Shown here: piece after piece, positions 42,254 to 50,205 of the stretch
How positions within the stretch are numbered: position 1 is the first letter of the stretch
How the letters are laid out: each line of letters begins with the position of its first letter
NCBI RefSeq assembly: GCF_002242805.1
Contig: NZ_MCGQ01000038.1
Location: 1-64,000 of the forward strand
Reading direction: 5' to 3'
DNA from: Streptomyces diastatochromogenes
GTDB lineage: Bacteria; Actinomycetota; Actinomycetes; Streptomycetales; Streptomycetaceae
DNA length: 64,000 nucleotides
Translations under genes and position numbers: made by a program
The notes under the pieces: generated by a model
What the model saw: the letters and a program-made list of their open reading frames with translations, nothing else
What the model was told of the DNA's origin: nothing
The model's database searches: none

Positions 42254-43747
42254 TCAGAATCCGTACAGTGGGCGGTACACCGTGAGCGCCTCGGGGAGCT
42301 TTTCCAGCGTCACTTCGCCCGCGATCTCGGTGACTTCGCCGTCATAGGCGAGAAGGGTGCCGGGCGCGACACCCGCGAGGTGCAGACGGCTCACCTGGAC
42401 CGCCGCATGCGCGGGGGAGCGGGTCAGCGGGCCGGCCAGCGCCGCCGCCAGCAGACGCAGCGCGGGGCGGCGGCCGCCGTGCACCACCCGCACGTCGAGC
42501 TGCCCGTCGGCCAGGTCGACGCGGCGGCCGGGGGCGAGGCCCATCCGGTGGTAGGTGCCGTTGCCGGCGAACAGCAGCCACAACGGGCGTACCTGGCCAA
42601 GGAACTCGGCCTGCATCGGATGCCCGTGCGCGCGCAGCACGCGCAGCGCCGCGAGCACCCCGGCCGGCCAGCCGCCGATCCGGCGCGACCAGTGCTCCCG
42701 CTCCCGCACCAGCTCCGGGTACACGCCCAGGCTGCACGTGTTGAGGAAGATGCCCCACCTGGCGCCGCAGGTGAACCGGCCGACGTCCACGCGCACCGCC
42801 TCGCCCCGCCGGACCGCCCGCGCCAGGTCGCTGCCGTCCTCCACGCCGAGGTCGTGGGCGAAGTGGTTCAGGGTGCCGCCGGGCAGCACCGCGAGGGGCA
42901 GGCCGTGGCGCAGGGCGACCTCGGCGGCCGCGTTCACCGTCCCGTCCCCGCCGCACACACCGAGCACCCGCGCACGGGCCGCCGCCTTCTCCAACTCGGC
43001 CGGCACATCGTCCGGTTCGCACTCGACGACCTCGGTGAGCGGCAGGCCGGCGCGCAGGGTGCGCACCCGGTCCGCGGTGCCCGAGCCGGAGTTGGCCACG
43101 ACGACCAGCCCCGCCCCGTCGGGCAGCGCCGGGACCTCGGCGCGGGGCCGGGCCGGCGGCACGACCTGGGCACGGGTCGGCACCATGCCCCGTACGGCGA
43201 ACGCGGCACCCGCGCCCAGCACCGCGCCCGCGAGCACGTCGCTCGGGAAGTGGACGCCGGTGTAGACGCGGGAGAGCGCGACGGACCAGGCCACGGGAGC
43301 CACCGCCGCGCCCCACGCCGGTGACTCCAGGGCGACGCCGGTCGCGAACGCGGCCGCCGACGCGGAGTGACCGGACGGGAACGACGTGGTGATCGGCAGC
43401 CGCTTCAGGTGCCGGACCGGCGGGACCGGATCCAGGACGGGCCGTGGACGGCGCACCGAGCGCTTGCCGAGCGTGTTGACGGCCAGCGAGGCCAGGCTCA
43501 GCGAGGCCAGCCCGCGGGCGGCCGCCCGGCGGGCCCGGGGCGTACGGCTCGCCGCCATCGCGGCCGCCGTCGCGAACCACAGGAGACCGTGGTTCGCGCT
43601 CCGGCTCAACCGTGGCAGCACGGGCTCGGCGAACGGCCAGTGCTGCTCGGCCGCGAACTCGAACAGCCGGCTGTCGAGAGCGAGCAGCCGGTTGCGCAGG
43701 GGATGGGGGCCGGGCTTCGCGACGGTGAGATCGACGTCTGGGCTCAT
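42254..43747 (-). CDS. PAP2 phosphatase-diacylglycerol kinase fusion
   Basis: A 497-residue lipid enzyme fusing two opposite activities. The N-terminal membrane PAP2 phosphatase (about 20-180) has all three motifs, KRSVRRPRP, PSGHS and SRVYTGVHFPSD. The C-terminal domain (about 205-497) is a diacylglycerol/sphingosine kinase-type catalytic domain with the nucleotide loop GVCGGDGTVN and PGGTLNHFAHDLG. The pair may interconvert phosphatidic acid and diacylglycerol or act on undecaprenyl phosphate. The ATG at 43747 gives the natural N-terminus; the longer upstream frame overlaps the divergent gene. Confidence 0.9.
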   Translation of the reverse strand: MSPDVDLTVAKPGPHPLRNRLLALDSRLFEFAAEQHWPFAEPVLPRLSRSANHGLLWFATAAAMAASRTPRARRAAARGLASLSLASLAVNTLGKRSVRRPRPVLDPVPPVRHLKRLPITTSFPSGHSASAAAFATGVALESPAWGAAVAPVAWSVALSRVYTGVHFPSDVLAGAVLGAGAAFAVRGMVPTRAQVVPPARPRAEVPALPDGAGLVVVANSGSGTADRVRTLRAGLPLTEVVECEPDDVPAELEKAAARARVLGVCGGDGTVNAAAEVALRHGLPLAVLPGGTLNHFAHDLGVEDGSDLARAVRRGEAVRVDVGRFTCGARWGIFLNTCSLGVYPELVREREHWSRRIGGWPAGVLAALRVLRAHGHPMQAEFLGQVRPLWLLFAGNGTYHRMGLAPGRRVDLADGQLDVRVVHGGRRPALRLLAAALAGPLTRSPAHAAVQVSRLHLAGVAPGTLLAYDGEVTEIAGEVTLEKLPEALTVYRPLYGF

Positions 43748-43820
43748 AGGCTGCCGGGTACCCTGAACCGGACGTTTTCCCGACCGGCGGGCGATGATCG
43801 ACACCCGGAGGGCCCCTGCC

Positions 43821-44507
43821 ATGCGTCTGCTCCTCGTCCGCCACGGCGAGACCCCGTCCAACCTGGACCATCTGCTGGACACCGCCGTACCAGGAGCGGG
43901 CCTGACCCCGCTCGGCGAGGCGCAGGCCGCCGCCCTGCCCGCGGCGCTCGCGGACGAGGACATCGAGGCCCTCTACGCCTCCACCCTGCTCCGCACCCGG
44001 CTCACCGCCGCCCCGCTGGCCGCCGCCCGCGGCCTGGAGGTGACCGTCCGCGACGGCATCCGCGAGATCTCCGCCGGCGACCTGGAGATGGTGCCCGGCG
44101 ACTCCCCGCAGGGCGAGCGCTACATGCGCACGGTGTTCGCGTGGGCGGCCGGGGACACCGCGCTCAGGATCCCCGGCGGGGAGAACGGCGAGGAGGTCCT
44201 GGACCGGTACGACGCCGTGATCGCCGAGGCCGCCGGGAGCGGCGCCGGGACCGTCGCGATGATCAGCCACGGCGCCGCCATCCGCATGTGGACCGCCGCC
44301 CGCGCCGACAACGTCGACGTGGCCTTCGCCGCCGCCCGCCCGCTGGCCAACACCGGCGTGGTGATCCTGGAGGGCTCCCCGTCCGACGGCTTCAAGGCGC
44401 TGTCCTGGGCCGGCGCCACGGTCGTACCGGCGGGCGAGGGCGGGCCGGCCGGCGCGCCGCTGGACACGGCGGGACGCATGGGCGGGGGACCGTCGGAGCC
44501 CGCATAA
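43821..44507 (+). CDS. Histidine phosphatase (phosphoglycerate-mutase-like)
   Basis: A 228-residue phosphatase of the histidine acid/PGAM superfamily. The catalytic histidine is in LLLVRHGETPSN (about 3-14), Arg and Glu follow in the core, and the second His is in MISHGAAIRMW (about 149-159). These act on phospho-sugars, phosphorylated cofactors or phosphoproteins, and the substrate cannot be predicted. The ATG at 43821 has GGAGG upstream. It diverges from the lipid kinase fusion and is followed 42 bp later by the ABC-F gene. Confidence 0.88.
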   Translation: MRLLLVRHGETPSNLDHLLDTAVPGAGLTPLGEAQAAALPAALADEDIEALYASTLLRTRLTAAPLAAARGLEVTVRDGIREISAGDLEMVPGDSPQGERYMRTVFAWAAGDTALRIPGGENGEEVLDRYDAVIAEAAGSGAGTVAMISHGAAIRMWTAARADNVDVAFAAARPLANTGVVILEGSPSDGFKALSWAGATVVPAGEGGPAGAPLDTAGRMGGGPSEPA

Positions 44508-44511
44508 GCGT

Positions 44512-44541
44512 TTGCCCCAGGTCGGCGGCGCCCCACAGAAT
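44512..44541 (+). promoter_or_regulatory. Promoter of the ABC-F gene
   Basis: TTGCCC (44512-44517) and CAGAAT (44536-44541) are separated by 18 bp and lie 8 bp before the ATG at 44550. No ribosome site is seen, so the mRNA may be leaderless. Confidence 0.5.
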
Positions 44542-44549
44542 GCCTCCTC

Positions 44550-46169
44550 ATGGGACATCTGGAAGCCGCGCACCTCGAGTACCACCTCCCCGACGGGAGG
44601 ACGCTGCTCGGCGATGTCTCCTTCCGGGTCGGCGAAGGGGCGTCCGTCGCCCTGGTCGGCCCGAACGGCGCCGGCAAGACGACCCTCCTGCGCCTGATCT
44701 CCGGCGAGCTGAAGCCGCACGGCGGCACGGTCACCGTCAGCGGCGGCCTCGGTGTGATGCGCCAGTTCGTGGGCTCCGTACGGGACGAGTCGACCGTCCG
44801 CGACCTGCTCGTCTCCGTCGCCCCGCCGCGCATCCGCGAGGCCGCCGGGGCCGTGGACCGGGCCGAGCACGCCCTCATGACCGTCGACGACGAGGCCGCC
44901 CAGCTGGCCTACGCCCAGGCCCTCGCCGACTGGGCCGAGGTACGCGGCTACGAGGCCGAGACCCTGTGGGACATGTGCACCACCGCCGCACTCGGCATGC
45001 CGTACGAGCGGGCCCAGTGGCGGCAGGTGCGCACCCTCTCCGGCGGCGAGCAGAAGCGTCTCGTGCTGGAGGCGCTGCTGCGCGGCACCGACGAGGTCCT
45101 GCTGCTGGACGAGCCGGACAACTACCTGGACGTGCCCGGCAAGCGCTGGCTGGAGCAGCAGCTGAAGGAGACCCGCAAGACGGTCCTGTTCGTCTCCCAC
45201 GACCGCGAACTCCTCGCCCGCGCCGCCGCGAAGATCGTCTCCGTGGAGCCCGGCCCGGCCGGCGCCGACGCCTGGGTGCACGGCGGCGGCTTCGCCACCT
45301 ACCACGAGGCCCGCCGTGAACGCTTCGCCCGCTTCGAGGAGTTGCGCCGCCGCTGGGACGAGAAGCACGCCCAGCTGAAGAAGCTGGTGCTCAACCTCCG
45401 CCAGGCGGCCTCCATCAGCCACGAGCTGGCGTCCCGCTACCAGGCCGCGCAGACCCGCCTGCGCAAGTTCGAGGAGGCCGGGCCGCCGCCCGAGCCGCCG
45501 CGCGAGCAGGACATCACCATGCGGCTCAAGGGCGGCCGTACCGGCGTGCGGGCCGTCACCTGCGAGCAGCTGGAACTGACCGGCCTGATGAACCCCTTCG
45601 ACCTGGAGGTCTTCTACGGCGAACGGGTCGCCGTGCTCGGCTCGAACGGCTCGGGCAAGTCGCACTTCCTGCGGCTGCTCGCCGGCGAGGACGTGGCGCA
45701 CACCGGGCGGTGGAAACTCGGCGCGCGGGTCGTCCCCGGCCACTTCGCCCAGACCCACGCCCACCCCGAGCTGCAGGGCCGCACCCTGCTCGACATCCTG
45801 TGGAAGGAACACTCACAGGACCGGGGCGCGGCCATGTCCCGGCTGCGCCGCTACGAGCTGACCGGCCAGGCCGAGCAGCCCTTCGACCGGCTCTCGGGCG
45901 GCCAGCAGGCCCGCTTCCAGATCCTTCTGCTGGAACTCCAGGGAGTCACCGCGCTGCTGCTGGACGAGCCGACCGACAACCTCGACCTGGAGTCCGCCGA
46001 GGCTCTCCAGGAGGGGCTGGAGGCTTTCGACGGCACGGTCCTCGCGGTCACCCACGACCGCTGGTTCGCCCGCTCCTTCGACCGCTTCCTGGTCTTCGGC
46101 AGCGACGGCCGGGTCCGCGAGACCCCGGAGCCGGTCTGGGACGAACGCCGGGTGGAACGGGCCCGGTAG
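44550..46169 (+). CDS. ABC-F-type ATP-binding protein
   Basis: A 539-residue soluble protein with two ATPase cassettes and no membrane domain. First Walker A GPNGAGKTT (about 36-44), signature LSGGEQKR, Walker B VLLLDEPDNYLD. Second Walker A GSNGSGKSH (about 365-373, with His in place of the usual Thr), signature LSGGQQAR, Walker B ALLLDEPTDNLD. A charged helical linker rich in Arg/Lys/Glu joins the two cassettes, as in translation-factor-like ABC-F proteins (EttA, Uup, antibiotic-resistance ARE types). Whether it protects ribosomes or tunes translation is not decidable from sequence. Confidence 0.92.
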   Translation: MGHLEAAHLEYHLPDGRTLLGDVSFRVGEGASVALVGPNGAGKTTLLRLISGELKPHGGTVTVSGGLGVMRQFVGSVRDESTVRDLLVSVAPPRIREAAGAVDRAEHALMTVDDEAAQLAYAQALADWAEVRGYEAETLWDMCTTAALGMPYERAQWRQVRTLSGGEQKRLVLEALLRGTDEVLLLDEPDNYLDVPGKRWLEQQLKETRKTVLFVSHDRELLARAAAKIVSVEPGPAGADAWVHGGGFATYHEARRERFARFEELRRRWDEKHAQLKKLVLNLRQAASISHELASRYQAAQTRLRKFEEAGPPPEPPREQDITMRLKGGRTGVRAVTCEQLELTGLMNPFDLEVFYGERVAVLGSNGSGKSHFLRLLAGEDVAHTGRWKLGARVVPGHFAQTHAHPELQGRTLLDILWKEHSQDRGAAMSRLRRYELTGQAEQPFDRLSGGQQARFQILLLELQGVTALLLDEPTDNLDLESAEALQEGLEAFDGTVLAVTHDRWFARSFDRFLVFGSDGRVRETPEPVWDERRVERAR

Positions 46170-46175
46170 CCGCGT

Positions 46176-46201
46176 GGCTCCGCCGGAGGGCCCGGGGAGC
46201 C
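46176..46201 (+). terminator. Weak terminator after the ABC-F gene
   Basis: GGCTCC (46176-46181) and GGAGCC (46196-46201) can pair, with further GC-rich loop structure. It begins 7 bp after the stop codon. Confidence 0.4.
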
Positions 46202-46325
46202 GGATGTTCGTACAGTGGACTCAGGAAACGAGCTCCACGGCTCCCTCCCGGAAACGCTCGGGGGCAGTGCGCGCCCGGGCGGGTACCCGAACCGGATGAA
46301 CGAACACGACGAGCGGGGCACCACC

Positions 46326-46583
46326 ATGACCGGAGTCGACCCCAGCCGGCTGGACGACCAGCAGCTCATGAAAGAGCTGGAGACGATCCACCGCACGCGC
46401 CACGACACCCTCCTGTACGGCTCGAACGACGCGCTACGGGCCCACAACGAGCGCATGGCGCAGCTCGAGGGCGAGTACCTGCGCCGCAACCCGCGCCGCC
46501 TCGTCAGCGCGGGCCGCACCCGCGAGGGCGCCCGTGAGCGCGGTTGCGGCGAGGCGGCGACTCCGGGCACGTCCGGCAGCTGA
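46326..46583 (+). CDS. DUF6158-like small protein
   Basis: An 85-residue soluble protein, opening MTGVDPSRLDDQQLMKELE and continuing IHRTRHDTLLYGSNDALRAHNERMAQLEGEYLRRNP. This highly conserved Streptomyces helical family is one I know as DUF6158, with no assigned function. Two basic C-terminal patches (RNPRR, RTREGARER) may bind nucleic acid or phospholipid head groups. The ATG at 46326 is preferred, since the family starts there; earlier in-frame starts at 46296 and 46215 are possible. Confidence 0.75.
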   Translation: MTGVDPSRLDDQQLMKELETIHRTRHDTLLYGSNDALRAHNERMAQLEGEYLRRNPRRLVSAGRTREGARERGCGEAATPGTSGS

Positions 46584-46650
46584 GGCGGCCGTAGGGTCCG
46601 GTGCCTGAGCGGCCGCACGGTCCGGTGTCTGAGGCGGCCGCACGCGGCAC
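46581..46650. repeat. Three imperfect 24-25-bp tandem repeats
   Basis: TGAGGCGGCC-type units recur at about 46581, 46605 and 46629 after the DUF6158 stop. Each reads roughly TGAG(G)CGGCCG, then CACGG or GTAGGG, then TCCGGTG. They lie in the convergent gap before the DJ-1 gene. Confidence 0.55.
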
Positions 46651-46653
46651 GGG

Positions 46654-47202
46654 TCAGGCCGCCACGCCGGAGAGGACCCGCAGGAACGCGTCGCAGAACG
46701 CCTTCAGGTCGCGCGGCCTGCGGCTGGTCACGAGCGTGTTCGGGCCGTTGTCGCAGATCGTCACCTCCTCGTCCACCCAGATGCCACCCGCGTTGCGGAT
46801 GTCCGTCCGCAGGCTCGGCCAGGAGGTCAGCGTCCGGCCGCGTACGACATCCGCCTCGACCAGCGTCCACGGGGCGTGGCAGATCGCGGCGACGGGCCGG
46901 CCCCGGTCGAAGAACTCCCGCACGAAGGCCACGGCTCCCTCGTCCATGCGCAGGAAGTCGGGACTGGCCAGGCCACCCGGCAGGACCAGCGCGTCGAAGG
47001 CGTCGGCCGAGGTCCGGCCCACCACCTCGTCCACGGGGAACGCGTCCGCCCTGTCCAGGTGGTGGAAGGCCCGGACCTGGCCGGCCCGCGTCGACACGAG
47101 GACCGGCTCATGGCCGTGGGACCGCACGGCCTTCCACGGCTGGGCCAGTTCGATCTGCTCGACGCCCTCGGGCGCCACCAGAAACGCGATGCGCATGCGC
47201 AT
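46654..47202 (-). CDS. DJ-1/PfpI-family protein (glutamine amidotransferase-like fold)
   Basis: A 182-residue protein of the DJ-1/PfpI superfamily. The nucleophile elbow is VAAICHAPWTLV (about 108-119), with the conserved Cys-His pair. GVEQIEL supplies the nearby acidic residue, and DALVLPGGLASPDFLR is the family loop. Known members are peptidase-like (PfpI), chaperones or deglycases. The exact activity is uncertain. It is monocistronic and convergent with the DUF6158 gene. Confidence 0.9.
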   Translation of the reverse strand: MRMRIAFLVAPEGVEQIELAQPWKAVRSHGHEPVLVSTRAGQVRAFHHLDRADAFPVDEVVGRTSADAFDALVLPGGLASPDFLRMDEGAVAFVREFFDRGRPVAAICHAPWTLVEADVVRGRTLTSWPSLRTDIRNAGGIWVDEEVTICDNGPNTLVTSRRPRDLKAFCDAFLRVLSGVAA

Positions 47203-47263
47203 GACTCCTCACCAGCTCCTCACCTGCTCCTCCCGGTGCGCGCAGCGCTCTGGTCCCGGCTCG

Positions 47264-47638
47264 TCAGCCGCCCGCCAGCGCCTCGGCCAGCTGCTGCACA
47301 TTGGCGTACCGATGCGAGCGCGGCAGGCCGGACACCGCGTCGATCAGCGCGCCCGGTGCGTTGCCCCGGCGCAGGGCCCGGGCCAGCTCGTGCGCGTCGG
47401 CGGGGAAGGCGTGCCGGTTCAGGTTCCGGGCCAGCGCCAGCCGTACCCGTTCCAGCGACGCCGGTGATCCGAGGCCGCCCACCGGCCCGCTCCAGACCTC
47501 CGGGTCGTCGTCGGCGGTCGGTTCCGGATCGTGCCATTCCTCGGTGCGTGTCGGGTGCCCTGACCTGAGCAGCTCCTGCAGCTCGTGTTTCATCTCGTCG
47601 TCCCGGTGGACGCTCAGTCGGTCACTGCCTCGCTGCAT
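47264..47638 (-). CDS. DUF2795-like hypothetical protein
   Basis: A 124-residue soluble protein. The C-terminal half (about 65-124), with FPADAHELARALRRGNAPGALIDAVSGLP and YANVQQLAEALAGG, resembles the DUF2795 helical domain, in which a proline-bounded stretch and a ..LP..Y..V..L pattern recur. The N-terminus is charged (His/Asp/Glu-rich). ATG at 47638 has GGAGG upstream. A much longer frame extending upstream is unsupported. Function unknown. Confidence 0.75.
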   Translation of the reverse strand: MQRGSDRLSVHRDDEMKHELQELLRSGHPTRTEEWHDPEPTADDDPEVWSGPVGGLGSPASLERVRLALARNLNRHAFPADAHELARALRRGNAPGALIDAVSGLPRSHRYANVQQLAEALAGG

Positions 47639-47815
47639 GACTTCCTCCAGAGGGTCGAGGGTCAGCACCTCCCGAGTCACCTGCACGGGGGGCGGAAAAC
47701 CTGTGTCGAGCCGTTCGGCGGCCGTTGCCTTCAGGTCACCCGTTAGGCCGTTCGCGTCCCGCGAATGGGGCCCGGCCGCGCGCGCGGCGGCGTCCGCCGG
47801 GCTGTGATGGCAGCG

Positions 47816-47861
47816 AGGGCACGACAGCCGTGTCCCGCAGGGCACGAGAGCCGTGTCCCGT
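47816..47861. repeat. Tandem 23-bp direct repeat
   Basis: AGGGCACGACAGCCGTGTCC with three more bases (47816-47838) is followed immediately by a near copy (47839-47861), differing at two positions. It lies 28 bp upstream of the surface-protein gene and could be a binding site pair. Confidence 0.6.
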
Positions 47862-47888
47862 GGCCGTACCGCCGAGGGAGCCCGCCCC

Positions 47889-48707
47889 ATGCGCCGCACC
47901 GCCCGTGCTCTGTCCGTCGCCCTCCTGGCCGGGGCCGCGCTCGTCATAGCGGGGCCCGCCGCGTCCGCGGACCCCACGCCCGGGGCCAGCCCCGGTGCCG
48001 TCCAGCCCGATGGCACGCCCAGTGTGTCCGTGCCGTGCGATGCCCTCGCCGGACTGGTACCGGACACCACGGACGCCGCGCCTCCGGCCTCTGCGGACGG
48101 CAGCGCGCAGTGTGACGACGGACAGGGGATGGGGCAGGGGCGGGGACTGGGCCAGGGCGAGACGCCGGGGCTGGTGCCGGGGGAGCGGGAGGATCCGGGG
48201 GCGGGGCAGGAGACGGGGCAGCCGCAGTGGCAGGAGCCTGGGACGTCGCAGGGGCAGGGGCGAGAGCAGGGTCAAGGGCAGGGCCAGGGGCAGGGCCAGG
48301 GCCAGGGGCAGGGGCAGGGGCAGGGGCAGGGGCAGGGACAGCGGCCGGATCAGGGGCGGGAGTGCCAGGGAGGCACGCGCACCTGTTCCGACGGGGCCGC
48401 CCAGTGCCGCGAGCCCGGGCAGTGTCACGGGGACGACGGCGACGGACAGAAGTGCGCGGCGGCGCGGTCGTGCACCGATGACCACCAGTGCGAGGACTCC
48501 CACGGCGACTTTCACGACGACTCCCACGGCGCGGCCGACGACGGCGACTGCGGCCGGGCGACGGGAGGGCACGGGGTCGAGGCAGGGACGGGTGGATCCT
48601 TCAGCGACTCGGTTCCGGCGCTGGTCGCGGGCGGTGTGCTGATCGCCACCGCCTGCGCGGGAGCCGGCTACCGGCTGTGCGGCCGTAGGAGGTCCATGGA
48701 CGGCTGA
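47889..48707 (+). CDS. Surface protein with Gln-Gly repeat and Cys/His/Asp-rich domain
   Basis: A 272-residue protein not recognised in any family. A Sec signal peptide (about 1-30, ends ASA) precedes a Pro/Ala/Asp-rich stretch with two Cys. Residues 127-151 are a strict (Gln-Gly)12-Gln run encoded by 48267-48341. Residues 159-221 contain eight Cys with interspersed His and Asp (DDHQCEDSHGDFHDDSHG), as in metal-binding or disulfide-rich proteins. A C-terminal membrane helix (about 242-264) ends in an Arg-rich tail, giving membrane anchoring. No LPxTG or LAxTG sorting motif is seen. ATG at 47889. Confidence 0.7.
   Translation: MRRTARALSVALLAGAALVIAGPAASADPTPGASPGAVQPDGTPSVSVPCDALAGLVPDTTDAAPPASADGSAQCDDGQGMGQGRGLGQGETPGLVPGEREDPGAGQETGQPQWQEPGTSQGQGREQGQGQGQGQGQGQGQGQGQGQGQGQRPDQGRECQGGTRTCSDGAAQCREPGQCHGDDGDGQKCAAARSCTDDHQCEDSHGDFHDDSHGAADDGDCGRATGGHGVEAGTGGSFSDSVPALVAGGVLIATACAGAGYRLCGRRRSMDG
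48267..48341 (+). repeat. Hexanucleotide repeat encoding Gln-Gly
   Basis: CAGGGN units, mostly CAGGGG and CAGGGC, recur about 12 times and encode alternating Gln and Gly. The six-base period keeps the frame, so slippage would change protein length by two residues each time. Confidence 0.85.
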
Positions 48708-48709
48708 CG

Positions 48710-48730
48710 CGGGCCCCGGGCCGGGGCCCG
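48710..48730 (+). terminator. Terminator of the surface-protein gene
   Basis: CGGGCCCCGG (48710-48719) and CCGGGGCCCG (48721-48730) form a nearly perfect dyad 2 bp after the stop. Confidence 0.7.
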
Positions 48731-48948
48731 TGACAGGGACCAGATCCGGTCACCGGCCATGGCGGGCCGTCCGCCGGGTACACATCCCGAGGGCACGACG
48801 GCAGGCACCACACGCACCAGCCGGCCACACAGCCGGCATCACAGGAGAAGGCACACCAGCAGGCACGGGAACAGCCGACGAGGAGAGTCAGGAGAGCACG
48901 GCCCGGACGGGAACACCACACGGCACCACGGACTGCGCGGAGGCGGAC

Positions 48949-50205
48949 ATGCGGCGGACGTACCCGGAGGGCCACGGCCCGGTCCGCTACGGGCCTCCGC
49001 TGCCCGGCGACGGCCTGCCGGTCCTCCCGGAACTCTCCGCCGTCCTGGCCGCCGCGGCGGGCCGCGCCGAGGCGCAGCCGGTCGGCGGCGCCCCCGCACT
49101 GCTGGAGGCGGCCTGCGGCTACTGGACCCGGCGCGGACTGCCCTGCGTCCCCGACCGGGTGGCCGCCGGACCCGGCGCCCCCCAGCTGCTGCTGGCCCTG
49201 ACCGCCGCGGTCGCCGGTGACACCGGTGACGTGCTCGTGCCCCGGCCGTGCGCCGCCTGGTGGGCGCCCTACGCCCGCCTGCTCGGGAGGCCCGTCTTCT
49301 CCGTGCCGACCCCGGCCGAGAGCGGCGGGGTCCCCGACCCCTACGCCCTGCTGGAGACCGTCCGCAGGGTCCGTACCGAGGGCGGGGACCCCCGGCTGCT
49401 GGTGCTGTCCGTCGCCGACGACCCCACCGCCACCGTCGCCCCGCCCGAACTGCTGCACGAGACCGTCGAGGCGGCGGCCGCCGAGGGCCTGCACCTGGTC
49501 AGCGACGAGACCTGGCGCGACACCGTGCACGACCCGCACCAGACGGTCCTGCTCAGCCCCGCCGAGATGGTGCCCGACGGGGTCACCGTCGTCACCGACC
49601 TGGCCGGTGCCCTGCTGCCGACCGGCTGGCCCGCGGCCGTCGCCCGCTTCCCCGCGGGAGAGACGGGGGAGCACCTTCACGCGCGCGTGCTCGACATCCT
49701 CACCGCGCTCGGTGCCCGGATCGCCGCACCGGTCGCCGCGGCAGCCGGGTACGCCCTCGACGAACCCGCGCCCGTCACCGAGCGCCGCGAAGCCGCCGTA
49801 CGCCTGCACGCGCGCGTGGCGGCCGCCGTGCACGGCGAGGTCGTCGCGGCCGGCGGGCTCGCCCGGCCGCCGCAGACAGGCCGCCATCTGTACGCCGACC
49901 TCGGCCCGTTGCGCGAGGCGCTCGCCGAGCGGGGCGTCGGCGACGCCCAGGAACTGGAGGACCTCCTCACCGCCCGGCTCGGCATGCCCGCGCCCGGCGG
50001 CCACCGCTTCGGCGACGACCTCGGGGCGCTGCGCGTACGGCTCGCCACGGGGCCCCTGCTGGGCGGCACGGACGAGGAGCGCACGGAATGTCTCACGTCA
50101 CCCTCACCGTTGGAACTGCCACACGTGCAACGCGCGTTGATGTCCTTGAGGTCGGCCTTCGACGATCTCCGCGACGACGCTCAGCGACGGGAGCCTCCTC
50201 GATGA
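48949..50205 (+). CDS. Aminotransferase-fold protein lacking any lysine
   Basis: A 418-residue protein with the fold-type I PLP aminotransferase layout: ALLEAACGYWTRRGLP, GPGAPQLLLALTAA and LLVLSVADDPTATVAPPELL (a variant of the NPTG motif, 157-161). SDETW (185-189) stands where DE-Y binds PLP. The catalytic lysine is missing; the region VVTDLAGALLPTGWPAA (215-231) takes its place. I read no lysine anywhere in the protein. It therefore cannot form the internal aldimine and may be a pseudoenzyme or bind another ligand. ATG at 48949 follows GCGGAGG. Its stop overlaps the ATG of the MBL-fold gene (ATGA). Confidence 0.8.
   Translation: MRRTYPEGHGPVRYGPPLPGDGLPVLPELSAVLAAAAGRAEAQPVGGAPALLEAACGYWTRRGLPCVPDRVAAGPGAPQLLLALTAAVAGDTGDVLVPRPCAAWWAPYARLLGRPVFSVPTPAESGGVPDPYALLETVRRVRTEGGDPRLLVLSVADDPTATVAPPELLHETVEAAAAEGLHLVSDETWRDTVHDPHQTVLLSPAEMVPDGVTVVTDLAGALLPTGWPAAVARFPAGETGEHLHARVLDILTALGARIAAPVAAAAGYALDEPAPVTERREAAVRLHARVAAAVHGEVVAAGGLARPPQTGRHLYADLGPLREALAERGVGDAQELEDLLTARLGMPAPGGHRFGDDLGALRVRLATGPLLGGTDEERTECLTSPSPLELPHVQRALMSLRSAFDDLRDDAQRREPPR

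Noticed and set aside
42342..45812. A 1156-codon open frame on the minus strand
   Set aside because: It runs antisense to the conserved histidine phosphatase and ABC-F genes and in another frame of the lipid kinase gene. Its product is an Arg/Gly/Ala-rich low-complexity sequence typical of high-GC shadow frames.
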